The translations under genes and the position numbers were made by a program. Shown here piece after piece: positions 1 to 8,240 of a DNA stretch of 64,000 bases (position 1 is its first letter; the number at the start of each line of letters is the position of its first letter). This stretch comes from Verrucomicrobia bacterium ADurb.Bin006 (GTDB lineage Bacteria; Verrucomicrobiota; Verrucomicrobiia; Limisphaerales; J093): contig MWFF01000061.1 in NCBI GenBank assembly GCA_002071485.1, forward strand, positions 1-64,000, given 5' to 3'. The notes beneath the pieces were generated by a model. The model was not told where the DNA came from. It worked only from the letters and a program-made list of their open reading frames with translations, and did not search any database.

Positions 1-870
1 GTGAAACGTTGAATCCGGTTGAGGATGGTCTTAACGTGCAGTTGAATAGCTGGTCTCCTGGTTTGGGGTTTGTTGTTTCTATACAACCGCAAACTACCCG
101 AATCTTCAGAGATCAGCTATTCACTTTTGCGCCCGTCGATCCTCGAGCGAACATTCCTCCCAGCCTCATCCGAGAAGTTTGTGTGGGCTGGCGGAAGTTG
201 TTGGTCCGGAATGCGCAGGAACCAGTCCGAAATCTGGCGCTCCGGTCCCTCCTGCCATGCACGTGGCCGTCCTGGCAGCACCCGGGGCCCGCCCGTGTGG
301 CCCATGGCTGACCATCCACTCAAGTATCCTCGTAACGAAGGTGTTGTGCATGAGAAGCCGGCTCCAGGGCTTGGGGAAACCCGTGAAGAAACGCTACCCC
401 AGACGCTCAAGGAGGTGGAGGTGGGGCGGGGTCTGGGGCAGCGCCCCAGTTGGCTCGCACGGAAGCCGTTGATCCGACGCCACACACAACCCTGTCGTGA
501 TGACCCTCCTCCCACACCCCACGCCGCGGCTGCCCCTTGGTTCAGAGCGGCGAGGCGGCACTCCCCGATGGGGGTAGAGCCGCTGCGGGCCGGAGCGCAG
601 CGCAACCTCGGTCGCGGCCCGCAGCGTGCGATTGGGGCCCCATCGGGGGATGCCGCCGGCCCTACCGAGATCCGCGAACGTTCCCTCTCTCACCCACAAA
701 TTCTGCTACAGAGCCCAAAAATTTGGGAAATGGGAAATCGTTATCCACGGTTCTTTCCGTGACAAATTTGATGAACTGATTCCGACGCTTGGAATTGGGG
801 GGAGGAAAGGCGTCGGTTCACTACCCATTACGTTTGTTGGCGAGTGGGTGGAGTTTTACTCCGGATCAGA
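1..870. other. Leading region with no convincing gene
   Basis: No reading frame here has a recognisable family signature, and the open frames on both strands are typical chance frames of GC-rich DNA. The one structured stretch is an interrupted palindrome at 554-657, listed separately. A sequence one mismatch from a DnaA box lies near 738-747, but it stands alone. Confidence 0.5.
554..657. repeat. Interrupted palindrome of about 104 bp
   Basis: The outer arms are 554-573 and 638-657, and they pair at 18 of 20 positions around the core CCCCGATGGGG. Inner arms at 581-592 and 615-626 (CGCTGCGGGCCG) pair perfectly. The whole could fold as a long hairpin. It lies outside any gene and resembles a miniature element or a structured intergenic repeat. 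No second copy was noticed in this window. Confidence 0.55.
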
Positions 871-1275
871 ATGAAAAGGGCACTCCAGTTAATAGTGGCA
901 TTGCTGGTCGGTTTCCTTGCCTACGGGATCGTTGAGAGAGTTCTTTCGGCAAGAGCAGAAGAAAAGTTTCAGCTTGAACGAAGTCGTTGCCATGCGGTTC
1001 TACGAGAGCAGTGGAAGCAAAGCGAAGGGATGGCAACCTTGGGAACTGATGACAACAAGGACTACTTTTTCGTGGATTGGTCCAAGCAATCTGAGCCTCT
1101 TGAAAAACTGCCGAGCAAACGGCCGCTAATGTATGACCGACGCCTGAGTAATCACGACGGGCGTGGAATCAACATTCTGATGGCAGATGGTTCAATTGAG
1201 TGGGACGCGAATGCGCAATGGCTCAAAACGTTTGCTGCCGAACATCCGGACGCCAAGTTGCCAATGCCCAAATGA
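871..1275 (+). CDS. Small membrane-anchored protein with H-x-DG-type C-terminus
   Basis: A predicted protein of 134 residues. One hydrophobic segment near residues 5-24 should act as a signal anchor. The C-terminal part has a His, ten residues, then Asp-Gly followed by a Ser-Ile-Glu-Trp stretch. This resembles the H-X9-DG tail of verrucomicrobial prepilin-type proteins, with one extra spacer residue. It lacks the FTLIELL prepilin signal found in the gene at 53645. The ATG at 871 was preferred over an in-frame codon at 844 because it starts just before the basic and hydrophobic segment. No operon partner is evident. The function is unknown, and the link to pseudopilins is inference. Confidence 0.55.
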   Translation: MKRALQLIVALLVGFLAYGIVERVLSARAEEKFQLERSRCHAVLREQWKQSEGMATLGTDDNKDYFFVDWSKQSEPLEKLPSKRPLMYDRRLSNHDGRGINILMADGSIEWDANAQWLKTFAAEHPDAKLPMPK

Positions 1276-1345
1276 ACGGCTGTTCCGCACAAACGGTGTA
1301 AGGAATCTGGCTCGCCTGGCCGGCTCGATGGAAGGTCGGCCATCC

Positions 1346-1376
1346 GCCTGTCTGCGTGCGGCACGCACAGGCAGGC
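1346..1376. repeat. Short palindromic repeat rich in GCCTG/CAGGC
   Basis: An imperfect inverted repeat of about 14-bp arms around a GGC centre, between the small membrane protein and aroB. It is similar in character to the perfect palindrome at 49167-49186 and to the interior of family E elements. The rest of the 295-bp interval shows nothing else. Confidence 0.4.
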
Positions 1377-1570
1377 GCCTGCCGCACAGCCATGGACGCT
1401 GCGGTGCGGATGCGGTTCGGACGAATGACGGTATGACGACGCTGCAAATACAGCTACAACGACCCGGTGACGGGGGATTCGGTCGCCGAACCGCCCGGCA
1501 TCGCCGCCGAACTGCTGGCTGGGCCGGGCAAACCTTTGACATCACCGGGTGAGGCCCTACACTGGACCAG

Positions 1571-2731
1571 ATGCGAGTTGTGCGAGTGCCGCTGGGCGAA
1601 CGAGCCTACTCGATCCGCATCGGAGAGGGCCTGCTCTCCGGTCTGGGTCAGGACTGTGAACGCCTGGGGCTGGGCAGGCGCTGCACCATCATCTCCGACA
1701 GCAACGTGGCTCCCCTGTATGCCCGATTGGCGGCTCGGAGTCTCGAGAGGGTGGGGTTCGAGCCCCGCGAAATCACAATCCCCGCCGGTGAAACCGCCAA
1801 GTGCCTCGCCCGCGTTTCGGATTGTTACCACGAGTTGGCGCGGCATCGGGTTGGGCGGGATTCGTTCATTGTCGCGCTGGGCGGGGGAGTCGTGGGCGAC
1901 CTGGCGGGCTTTGTCGCCGCAACCTACCTGCGTGGTTTGCCCTTGGTGCAGGTCCCGACCACTCTGCTGGCCCAGGTGGACAGCTCGGTGGGGGGCAAAG
2001 TGGGAGTGAACCTCAAGGCGGGCAAGAACCTGGTGGGCGCCTTCCACCAGCCGCGTCTGGTGATTTGTGATTTGGCGACGCTCGAGACTTTGCCGCCGCG
2101 CGAGTTGCGGGCCGGTTTCGCGGAGGTCATCAAATACGGGATCATCGCTGACAGCCGGTTGTTCCGGCGGCTCGAGCGGGATGTCGATCGTCTTCTGCGA
2201 AGGGATGGGGATGCGCTCGCCGCGGTGGTGGCGCGCTGCTGCGCCATCAAGGCGGCTGTTGTCTGCCAGGACGAGACCGAGCAGGGGCGGCGGGCTATTC
2301 TCAACTTTGGACACACCGTGGGGCACGCGCTCGAAGCCGTCTTCGGGTACGGCAAGTACCTTCACGGAGAGGCCATAGCGATTGGACAGGTGTTTGCCGC
2401 CCGCCTGTCAGCCCGACTCCTCGGGTTGCCCGAAGACGACGTCGATCGCATCCGATCCCTTTTCGAACGCGCGGGTCTGCCGACGAGTGTCTGCCTGAGC
2501 CGGCGCCAATGGGAGGATGTGTCCAGGGCGATGCGGCTTGACAAAAAGACGAGCGCCGGGGAGATACGGTTCGTCCTGGCCGAGCGCATTGGACGGGTGA
2601 TTTGGGGGCGTGCGGTGCCGGCATCCGTGATGCGCGAGGTTTTTGATCTTCTGGCCTGCAAGCCGTCGGGAGTCGAGCGAAAACAGGATGGCGATGGCTC
2701 CCGGGGGGATTGCCGTGTCGCATCGAGTTGA
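1571..2731 (+). CDS. aroB: 3-dehydroquinate synthase
   Basis: AroB converts 3-deoxy-D-arabino-heptulosonate 7-phosphate to 3-dehydroquinate, the second step of the shikimate pathway, using NAD+ and a divalent metal in the cytoplasm. The 386-residue length is normal for the family. The glycine-rich NAD region GGGVVGDLAGF is at about 104-114, followed by the PTTLLAQVDSSVGGK block at about 129-143. The three expected metal ligands are visible as Glu185 (GFAEVIKYG), His248 (NFGHTVGHA) and His265 (LHGEAIA). The C-terminal 20 residues after the last helix are charged and probably non-essential. The gene stands alone apart from the downstream hypothetical in the same direction, 53 bp away. Confidence 0.97.
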   Translation: MRVVRVPLGERAYSIRIGEGLLSGLGQDCERLGLGRRCTIISDSNVAPLYARLAARSLERVGFEPREITIPAGETAKCLARVSDCYHELARHRVGRDSFIVALGGGVVGDLAGFVAATYLRGLPLVQVPTTLLAQVDSSVGGKVGVNLKAGKNLVGAFHQPRLVICDLATLETLPPRELRAGFAEVIKYGIIADSRLFRRLERDVDRLLRRDGDALAAVVARCCAIKAAVVCQDETEQGRRAILNFGHTVGHALEAVFGYGKYLHGEAIAIGQVFAARLSARLLGLPEDDVDRIRSLFERAGLPTSVCLSRRQWEDVSRAMRLDKKTSAGEIRFVLAERIGRVIWGRAVPASVMREVFDLLACKPSGVERKQDGDGSRGDCRVASS

Positions 2732-2784
2732 TCGGTGCGAGGAATGCGCGGCACAGAATCAAGTAGCGACTGTCTGTCTGGCCT

Positions 2785-3447
2785 GTGTCCGTCAGCGAAA
2801 CCATAGTTCGTGAGTTCTTCGAGTTGCACGGGTTTCTGGTGCATCAGCGGCGGAAATTTTTGAAACCTTCCGTGCGCGACGAAGAGGAGATCGATTTTCT
2901 GATCCTGAATCCCCGGCCTGTGGAGGCCCCGGGCGCGCTGCCGGCGGTTCTGGAACCGGACCATCTGAGGCGTGTCGCGCGCGCGATCGTCGTCGTCAAA
3001 GGGTGGCATACCGAGACGTTCGGTCGCGGGCGGCTCGAACGGACGCCGAGTCTTTTTCGATTTGCGGACGCGGACATCGAGAAGCAGGCGCGCGCGTTTT
3101 TCGGCGATGCGGGGAAGATCGACAAGGTGCTGATTTTGCCTGCGTTGCCGCAGGAGGAGGGGGCGCGCGCGCGGAGTCTGGCGCTGCTCAAAGCCAAGGG
3201 GGTGGACGCCGTCATTTCCTTTCGAACGATGCTGGCGGATTTGATCGCCCACACCGAGCCGAACCGGAACTATCAGAAGTCGGATTTGCTCCAGACCATT
3301 CGGGTTCTTAAACAGTACGATCTCTTCCGGGAGGCTCAAATGGAACTGTTCAAGACCCGGCGCCCCGGCCGGCGGTCCAGCAAACGCTTGCCAGCGCCGC
3401 CGGCGGACTTAACATCCACCGACGACAGCCCGGGCGGGACGAGCTAA
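2785..3447 (+). CDS. Conserved hypothetical protein downstream of aroB
   Basis: A 220-residue soluble protein with a GTG start (VSETIVREFFELHGF). No signal peptide or membrane segment is visible. The first 140 residues read as a compact alpha/beta domain (EEEIDFLILNP, RAIVVVKGWHTETF, KVLILPALP, AVISFRTML), and a basic, proline-rich tail follows after residue 185. It resembles a nuclease- or Rossmann-like fold, but I see no known catalytic motif and do not recognise the family. I believe similar proteins occur in other Verrucomicrobiota, but that is memory only. The spacing to aroB (53 bp) allows co-transcription. Function unknown. Confidence 0.7.
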   Translation: MSVSETIVREFFELHGFLVHQRRKFLKPSVRDEEEIDFLILNPRPVEAPGALPAVLEPDHLRRVARAIVVVKGWHTETFGRGRLERTPSLFRFADADIEKQARAFFGDAGKIDKVLILPALPQEEGARARSLALLKAKGVDAVISFRTMLADLIAHTEPNRNYQKSDLLQTIRVLKQYDLFREAQMELFKTRRPGRRSSKRLPAPPADLTSTDDSPGGTS

Positions 3448-3496
3448 GGGAATCAACTCGAGCGGCTCGCGCGGGCGCGTCAACGAGCTTGCGCGC

Positions 3497-4489
3497 ATGG
3501 TCCGGTCATTTGCATTCACCACGCAGGGGCGCCTGCACACGAAGGACATTGACGCCTTCCTGATGCCGACGCTGCTTGCCGACACGAACCTGTTCTTGTG
3601 GGTGGATCTCGAGGATCCGACGCCCGAGGAGAGCACGTTCTATCTGGATGGGGTGTTTCATTTCCATCCGCTCTCGATCGAGGACTGCGTCACCGAGAGC
3701 TCGTCGCCCAAAGTCGAGGAGTACCTGCCCAAGGAGGGCGACCGCTTCACGCCCTATCTGTTCATAGTGATTCACGCGGTCGACTACAGCCGGAAAGACG
3801 GCGTGTTCGCCACCAGCGAGTTGAATTTCTTCCTCGGCAAGAATTTCCTGGTCACCTACCACGTCGTTCCGCTCAAGAGCGTCTCCGTCACCTCCGAACG
3901 CTGCCTGCGCAGCAATGTCCACATCGCCCGCGCCCCCGATCGGGTGGCGCACACGCTCCTGGACACGTTGGTGGACAACTACAGGCCGGCCCTCGAAGAA
4001 CTTTCGATCGAGATCGGCGACCTCGAAGATCAGGTGCTGCATCGCCCCGACGCGGAAACGCTCGATCATATTATCCAGATCAAGAAGGAAGTGCTGCATC
4101 TCCGCCAAATCATCGGCCCGCAGCGCGAAGTGCTGGCTCGCTTTGCCAGCGGCGAGTTCAAACTGATCCGCGCCCATCTGGTGCCCTATTACCGTAACGT
4201 CTACGACGCCCTCCACCACATCTCCGAACTGGCCCAGAGCTACACCGATTCGCTCACTGGCATTCTGCAGGTCTACCTGAACATGTCGTCCAACCAGACC
4301 GGCGAGGTCATCAAACTGCTCACCCTGTTCACGATCGTGACCATGCCCCTGATGATGATCGGCACGTGGTATGGGATGAATTTCAAGAATATGCCCGAAC
4401 TCGAGGGCGGTTACTGGATCGTTCTGGGTGTCATGCTCGCAAGCACGGTCGCCACCTGCTGGTATTTCAAAAAGCGCAAATGGTTCTAG
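3497..4489 (+). CDS. corA: CorA-family magnesium/cobalt transporter
   Basis: A divalent-cation channel of the inner membrane, passing Mg2+ and often Co2+ or Ni2+. The protein has 330 residues: a long acidic N-terminal cytoplasmic funnel domain, a helical stalk (about 170-270), then two membrane helices at the extreme C-terminus. The diagnostic YGMNF loop between the two helices is present near residues 291-295, and the basic tail KKRKWF follows TM2. The stop codon is TAG, formed by the first bases of repeat A1. No regulatory M-box was recognised upstream. Confidence 0.95.
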   Translation: MVRSFAFTTQGRLHTKDIDAFLMPTLLADTNLFLWVDLEDPTPEESTFYLDGVFHFHPLSIEDCVTESSSPKVEEYLPKEGDRFTPYLFIVIHAVDYSRKDGVFATSELNFFLGKNFLVTYHVVPLKSVSVTSERCLRSNVHIARAPDRVAHTLLDTLVDNYRPALEELSIEIGDLEDQVLHRPDAETLDHIIQIKKEVLHLRQIIGPQREVLARFASGEFKLIRAHLVPYYRNVYDALHHISELAQSYTDSLTGILQVYLNMSSNQTGEVIKLLTLFTIVTMPLMMIGTWYGMNFKNMPELEGGYWIVLGVMLASTVATCWYFKKRKWF

Positions 4490-4556
4490 CCCGCATATTT
4501 CACACCCCGTCTGTGCATGGGGCACTGGGACTTCGCAAGAGGGCTGCTGTGCGGGC
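4489..4556. repeat. Family A repeat, copy A1 (68 bp) at the corA stop codon
   Basis: This TA-flanked palindromic element begins GCCCGCATATTTCAC and ends CTGTGCGGGC, so its ends are inverted repeats. The preceding TA plus its first G make the TAG stop of corA. Its right end touches element D1 and seems to share one degenerate TA (now TG). Its length matches A2, A3, A4, A5 and A7 within two bases. Confidence 0.65.
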
Positions 4557-4558
4557 TG

Positions 4559-4629
4559 GAATCCTTGACCCCTTCAACGCAGCTCAGAAAACTGACTTGT
4601 CTACAACGAGTATGACCGGTCAAGGATTC
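4559..4629. repeat. Family D repeat, copy D1 (71 bp), inverted relative to D2
   Basis: The ends are GAATCCTTGACC and GGTCAAGGATTC, a perfect 12-bp terminal inverted repeat. Read on the minus strand it aligns over all 71 bases with D2 at 5932-6002, with about a dozen mismatches by eye. It is followed by TA (4630-4631), 17 bp before the start of the histidine kinase gene. D1 and D2 bracket that gene in inverted orientation. Confidence 0.8.
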
Positions 4630-4648
4630 TAGCGGCGTCCCCCGGGCC

Positions 4649-5932
4649 ATGCCGCCTCCCAAATCCAGTTTTCTCGACAAGGTCCTCGGACGCCTCGGAC
4701 GCCTCGACACGGCGGACCTGCAGAAGGTGGTCGAGCGATTGGCGCGAGAGCGCAACTTCCTCGAGACGCTCTTCAACACCATCGAGGACGGCGTGCTGGT
4801 CGTCGATGCCGAGGGGCGTGTGGCCTACTGCAATCAGGCGGTCACCCGCCTGCTCGGTTTGGTCCCCGAGAGCGCCGAAGGACAGCCCATCGCGAGGCTT
4901 TTCCCCGAACTCGATTGGGAGAAGATCGCCGCGCTCGATCGCCGCGGCGGCCCGCACGCCACCCGGCACGAACTCGAAGTCAGCTTTCCGCGGCCGCGCT
5001 TCCTGCGGGTCTTGGCGGCTCCGATCGACACGGCTGCGGAGGGCAGCGCCGGCGTCGCCCTCGTCCTGCACGACGCGACCGAGGCCCGCCAACAGACCTT
5101 CGAGGCGATCGAGAGTGAACGACTGCAGGCCCTGACCCTTCTGGCCGCCGGTGTCGCCCACGAGATCGGCAATCCGCTCAACGCCCTCCACATCCACCTT
5201 CAGTTGATGGAGCGCGAACTGAAGAAGTGGGGGGTGATGACCGACGCCTCAGCCCCCTCGCGCCCGGGACGGCGGCGCGCCGCATCGTCCGCCTCGCCCT
5301 CCGGGGACGAGGCGAAGGAAATTGCCGACCGGATGCGCAAGTACCTCACGGTGGCCCAGGGCGAGATCGTGCGTCTGGACTACATCGTCACGCAGTTTCT
5401 CGATGCGATTCGCCCGACGGTTCCCCAGATGCGGCCCGCGTTGCTGAACGAGGTGGCCAAGGCGACACTCGACTTGCTCCGCCCGGAACTCGACAACCGC
5501 GGTCTCGCCGTCGAGACGCACCTGGCGCGCGATCTGCCCGAGGCACGATTTGACGCCGCGCAGATCAAACAGGCCCTGGTGAACCTCATCAAGAACTCGA
5601 TGCACGCCATGACCCGGGGCGGTGTTCTTACCATTCGGACAGGCACCGCGTCCGAGGGCGTCTGGATCAGCGTGGGCGATACCGGGACGGGCATTTCGCA
5701 GGAGCGGCTCAGCCGGCTGTTCGAGCCGTTCTTCACGACGAAGAAAAAGGGCACCGGCCTCGGCATGATGATCGTCTACCGCATCGTGCGCGAGCACGGC
5801 GGGCGCATCGATGTCGAAAGCCATCCGGGCAAGGGCACCGTGTTTCGCCTCTGGTTTCCCTTGCGCGAACGAGGCCCGCGACTCCTCGAAGCCGGCGCCG
5901 TGGCCGATCAGAAACCGGCTCCAACCGCCTAG
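4649..5932 (+). CDS. PAS-domain sensor histidine kinase (NtrB-like, soluble)
   Basis: A 427-residue cytoplasmic two-component kinase with no membrane segments. It has an N-terminal PAS domain (about 36-145, TIEDGVLVVDAEGRVAYCN), then a HisKA domain with phospho-acceptor His171 in GVAHEIGNPLNAL, then a HATPase domain with an N box (NLIKNSMHAM), G1 box (DTGTGI) and G2 box (GTGLGMMI). A Ser/Ala/Arg/Pro-rich insertion of about 24 residues (209-232) lies inside the dimerisation hairpin, which is unusual. No response regulator lies next to it, so it is an orphan kinase. The gene is tightly bounded by inverted copies of a 71-bp repeat, and its TAG stop is formed by the downstream copy. Confidence 0.92.
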   Translation: MPPPKSSFLDKVLGRLGRLDTADLQKVVERLARERNFLETLFNTIEDGVLVVDAEGRVAYCNQAVTRLLGLVPESAEGQPIARLFPELDWEKIAALDRRGGPHATRHELEVSFPRPRFLRVLAAPIDTAAEGSAGVALVLHDATEARQQTFEAIESERLQALTLLAAGVAHEIGNPLNALHIHLQLMERELKKWGVMTDASAPSRPGRRRAASSASPSGDEAKEIADRMRKYLTVAQGEIVRLDYIVTQFLDAIRPTVPQMRPALLNEVAKATLDLLRPELDNRGLAVETHLARDLPEARFDAAQIKQALVNLIKNSMHAMTRGGVLTIRTGTASEGVWISVGDTGTGISQERLSRLFEPFFTTKKKGTGLGMMIVYRIVREHGGRIDVESHPGKGTVFRLWFPLRERGPRLLEAGAVADQKPAPTA

Positions 5933-6002
5933 AATCCTTGACCGGTGAAACATGTTGCAGACAAGTCGAGTTTCCGTGCTGCGTTGAACGGGTCAGGGAT
6001 TC
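5932..6002. repeat. Family D repeat, copy D2 (71 bp) at the histidine-kinase stop codon
   Basis: It begins GAATCCTTGACCGG and ends GGGTCAGGGATTC, flanked by TA on both sides (5930-5931 and 6003-6004). The left TA plus its first G create the TAG stop of the kinase gene. The TA flanks are what a TA-duplicating (IS630/mariner-type) miniature element would leave; that mechanism is inference. Confidence 0.8.
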
Positions 6003-6089
6003 TAATGAGCGAGGCGCGGGAGAGAAAGGCGGACAGACACGGGGACACCTCATCGGAAGGGGAGGACTGGATTTGTCTGAGGCGCCAGA

Positions 6090-6140
6090 GCCCGGGTGTC
6101 GGACTCCGCAGAGCTTTGTGAAACAACCATGCTGGCCCGC
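6090..6140. repeat. Family C hairpin element before queE
   Basis: A sequence starting GCCCGGGTGTCGGACTCC and ending GGCCCGC aligns with the minus strand of 18057-18099 over about 35 bases (core GACTCC-CAGAG-TTTGTG-AACA). It ends directly at the queE ATG at 6141, so the queE leader and any ribosome binding site are repeat-derived. Confidence 0.5.
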
Positions 6141-6875
6141 ATGCCCGATCATCTGACCGTCAACGAGATCTACCTCAGCGTACAGGGCGAAAGCACATTC
6201 GCCGGTCTGCCGTGCGTCCTGATCCGGCTCACGGGATGCAATCTGCGCTGCTCGTATTGCGACACCGCCTATGCGTTCAGGCAAGGACGCCGTCGGACGC
6301 TCGAGGACATCCGGGCCGAGGTCCGCCGTTTGGCGGCGCCCTATCGCGCCGTTCGCCGGCCGGTCTCGATTCCCTTGGTCGAGTTAACGGGCGGCGAACC
6401 GCTTCTGCAGCCGGGATCGCTGCCGCTGCTCGAAGCGTTGTGCGACGACGGTTACACCGTGCTGCTGGAAACCAGCGGCGCGCTCGACATCGCGCCGGTC
6501 GACCCGCGCGTGCGGCGCGTTATGGATATCAAGTGCCCGAGCAGCGGCGAGAGCGCCCAAAATCGATGGGAGAACCTGACGCACCTGCGGGCGACCGACG
6601 AAGTGAAGTTCGTGATCGGAACCGAACAAGACTATCGCTGGGCGCGGGAGGTCGTCTTCGAGCGCCGCCTCGATGAGATGTGCCCGATCCTGTTCTCCTG
6701 GGTTTCGCCGGTCGAGCCCCGGCAGCGCGATCCATCTCTCAAGTCCATCCCTCCCGGCCAGAATCCGATCTCGCGGCGCGCCCTGGCCGAGCGGGTGATT
6801 GCGGACGCGCTGCCGGTCCGTTTCCAGGTGCAATTGCACAAGGTCATCTGGCCCGCCGATCAACGAGGCGTTTGA
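6141..6875 (+). CDS. queE: 7-carboxy-7-deazaguanine synthase
   Basis: A radical SAM enzyme that converts 6-carboxy-tetrahydropterin to 7-carboxy-7-deazaguanine on the route to preQ0 and queuosine. It has 244 residues. The radical-SAM cluster is Cys33-x3-Cys37-x2-Cys40 (GCNLRCSYCDT), the spacing found in QueE. The N-terminal VNEIYLSVQGES block, the substrate/SAM GGEP motif (LTGGEPLLQ) and a C-terminal QLHK block all fit the family. The start at 6141 places VNEI at residue 7, as in homologues. Another ATG at 6129 lies inside repeat C1 and is less likely. No other queuosine genes are nearby. The stop abuts the GTG of the aminotransferase gene. Confidence 0.93.
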   Translation: MPDHLTVNEIYLSVQGESTFAGLPCVLIRLTGCNLRCSYCDTAYAFRQGRRRTLEDIRAEVRRLAAPYRAVRRPVSIPLVELTGGEPLLQPGSLPLLEALCDDGYTVLLETSGALDIAPVDPRVRRVMDIKCPSSGESAQNRWENLTHLRATDEVKFVIGTEQDYRWAREVVFERRLDEMCPILFSWVSPVEPRQRDPSLKSIPPGQNPISRRALAERVIADALPVRFQVQLHKVIWPADQRGV

Positions 6876-8240
6876 GTGAAGGCCACCCGTCGGATTCTCG
6901 ATCTGTTGCGCGCCTACGAATCGCGCAACGTGACGCTCATCGCTCCGGACCTCTCCGGGCCGATCGTCTGGGAGCGCGCCCGCGGGGCGCACGTCTGGGA
7001 TCTCGAAGGCCGCCGATACCTCGATCTCACCGCGGCGTTCGGCGTGGCGGCCGCCGGCCACGCCAACCCGCGGGTCGTCGCGACCGCCCGGCGGCAAATG
7101 TCACATCTCTTGCACGCCATGGGCGATGTGTATCCGCATCGTCTCAAGGCCACGCTGGCTCGCGAGTTGAGCCGCCTCACGTTCGAGCGTTGGACGGGCG
7201 GTGCAGGGGAATCGCGGATTTCGGATCGCGGACGCACGATGATCGGCGCGACTCGTCAACCGCCCCGGACCGGCAAAGTGATCTTCGGGAATTCCGGCTT
7301 CGAGGCTGTCGAGGCCGCACTGAAGACAGCGCTGCTCGCCACTGGCAGGGCGGGCGTCGTCGCCTTTCAAGGCGCCTACCACGGGCTCGGGTACGGCGCG
7401 CTCACGGCCACGGAGCGCGCGCATTTCCGGCTGCCGTTTCGGTCCCAGCTCAATCCGTTTGTGCGGTTTGCGCCTTTCCCTGTTTCCGACGACGCCGCTG
7501 CGCGCGCCTGTGCCGCCGTGCGCCATCACCTGGGTTCGGGCCGGATTGGAGCCGTCCTGATCGAGCCTGTGCAGGGACGGTCGGGCATCCGCGTGCCGCC
7601 CTCGGACTTCCTGTCGCGCGTGCGAGCGTTATGCGACCAGTTCGGTGCGCTCCTGATCGTGGACGAAATCTACACAGGATTCGGACGCACCGGGCGCTGG
7701 TTCGCCTGCGAGCGGGGCGGCGTTGTTCCGGACCTGGTCTGTTTGGGGAAGGCATTGACCGGCGGCTTTCCCCTGTCGGCGTGTGTCGGTCGGGCGGATG
7801 TGATGGACCGCGCATGGCCGGAGGCGACGGGCGAAGCCATCCACACAAGCACGTTCCTGGGACACCCGGTCGGATGCGCCATGGCCCTGAGCCAGATCGG
7901 CGAGATTCGATCCAGACGCCTTCCGCGGCGAAGCGAGCGTCTGGGGGCGGTCCTGCGCACCCGGTTGAGCCGGATGGCGGTGCCCGCCGGCCTGGTCGGC
8001 GATGTCCGCGGGCTCGGTTTGATGGTCGGCTTCGAGCTGTGCCATCGCGACGGTCGCCCGGCCTGCGACGCTGTGTGCGAGATTGTCAGGGTCATGCTCG
8101 ATCGGGGGGTCCTCATTTTGCCCGAAGGAGAACATGGGAACGTCCTTGCATTCACGCCGCCGCTCGTCATCAGCCAAATCGATCTCGAACGGGCCGTCGG
8201 AGCGCTCGAGGACGCCCTGGCACAACTCGGGTCGGCATGA
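6876..8240 (+). CDS. Class III (PLP) aminotransferase
   Basis: A pyridoxal-phosphate enzyme of the 4-aminobutyrate / acetylornithine / diaminopelargonate aminotransferase group, with 454 residues and a GTG start one base after the queE stop. The Schiff-base lysine is Lys292 (LGKALTGGFPL), the PLP aspartate is Asp263 (LIVDEIYTGFGRTG), and the phosphate-binding GNSGFEAVEAALK block is at 138-150. About 25 residues at 107-131 (GGAGESRISDRGRTM and after) have no counterpart I know and look like a loop insertion. The substrate cannot be told from sequence; adjacency to queE and rsmA gives no pathway clue. The last bases overlap the rsmA start (ATGA). Confidence 0.88.
   Translation: MKATRRILDLLRAYESRNVTLIAPDLSGPIVWERARGAHVWDLEGRRYLDLTAAFGVAAAGHANPRVVATARRQMSHLLHAMGDVYPHRLKATLARELSRLTFERWTGGAGESRISDRGRTMIGATRQPPRTGKVIFGNSGFEAVEAALKTALLATGRAGVVAFQGAYHGLGYGALTATERAHFRLPFRSQLNPFVRFAPFPVSDDAAARACAAVRHHLGSGRIGAVLIEPVQGRSGIRVPPSDFLSRVRALCDQFGALLIVDEIYTGFGRTGRWFACERGGVVPDLVCLGKALTGGFPLSACVGRADVMDRAWPEATGEAIHTSTFLGHPVGCAMALSQIGEIRSRRLPRRSERLGAVLRTRLSRMAVPAGLVGDVRGLGLMVGFELCHRDGRPACDAVCEIVRVMLDRGVLILPEGEHGNVLAFTPPLVISQIDLERAVGALEDALAQLGSA

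Noticed and set aside
738..747. DnaA-box-like sequence TTATCCACG, possible replication origin
   Set aside because: It has one mismatch to the consensus and stands alone; dnaA and dnaN are absent and no cluster of boxes is visible. A single near-match in 64 kb is expected by chance.
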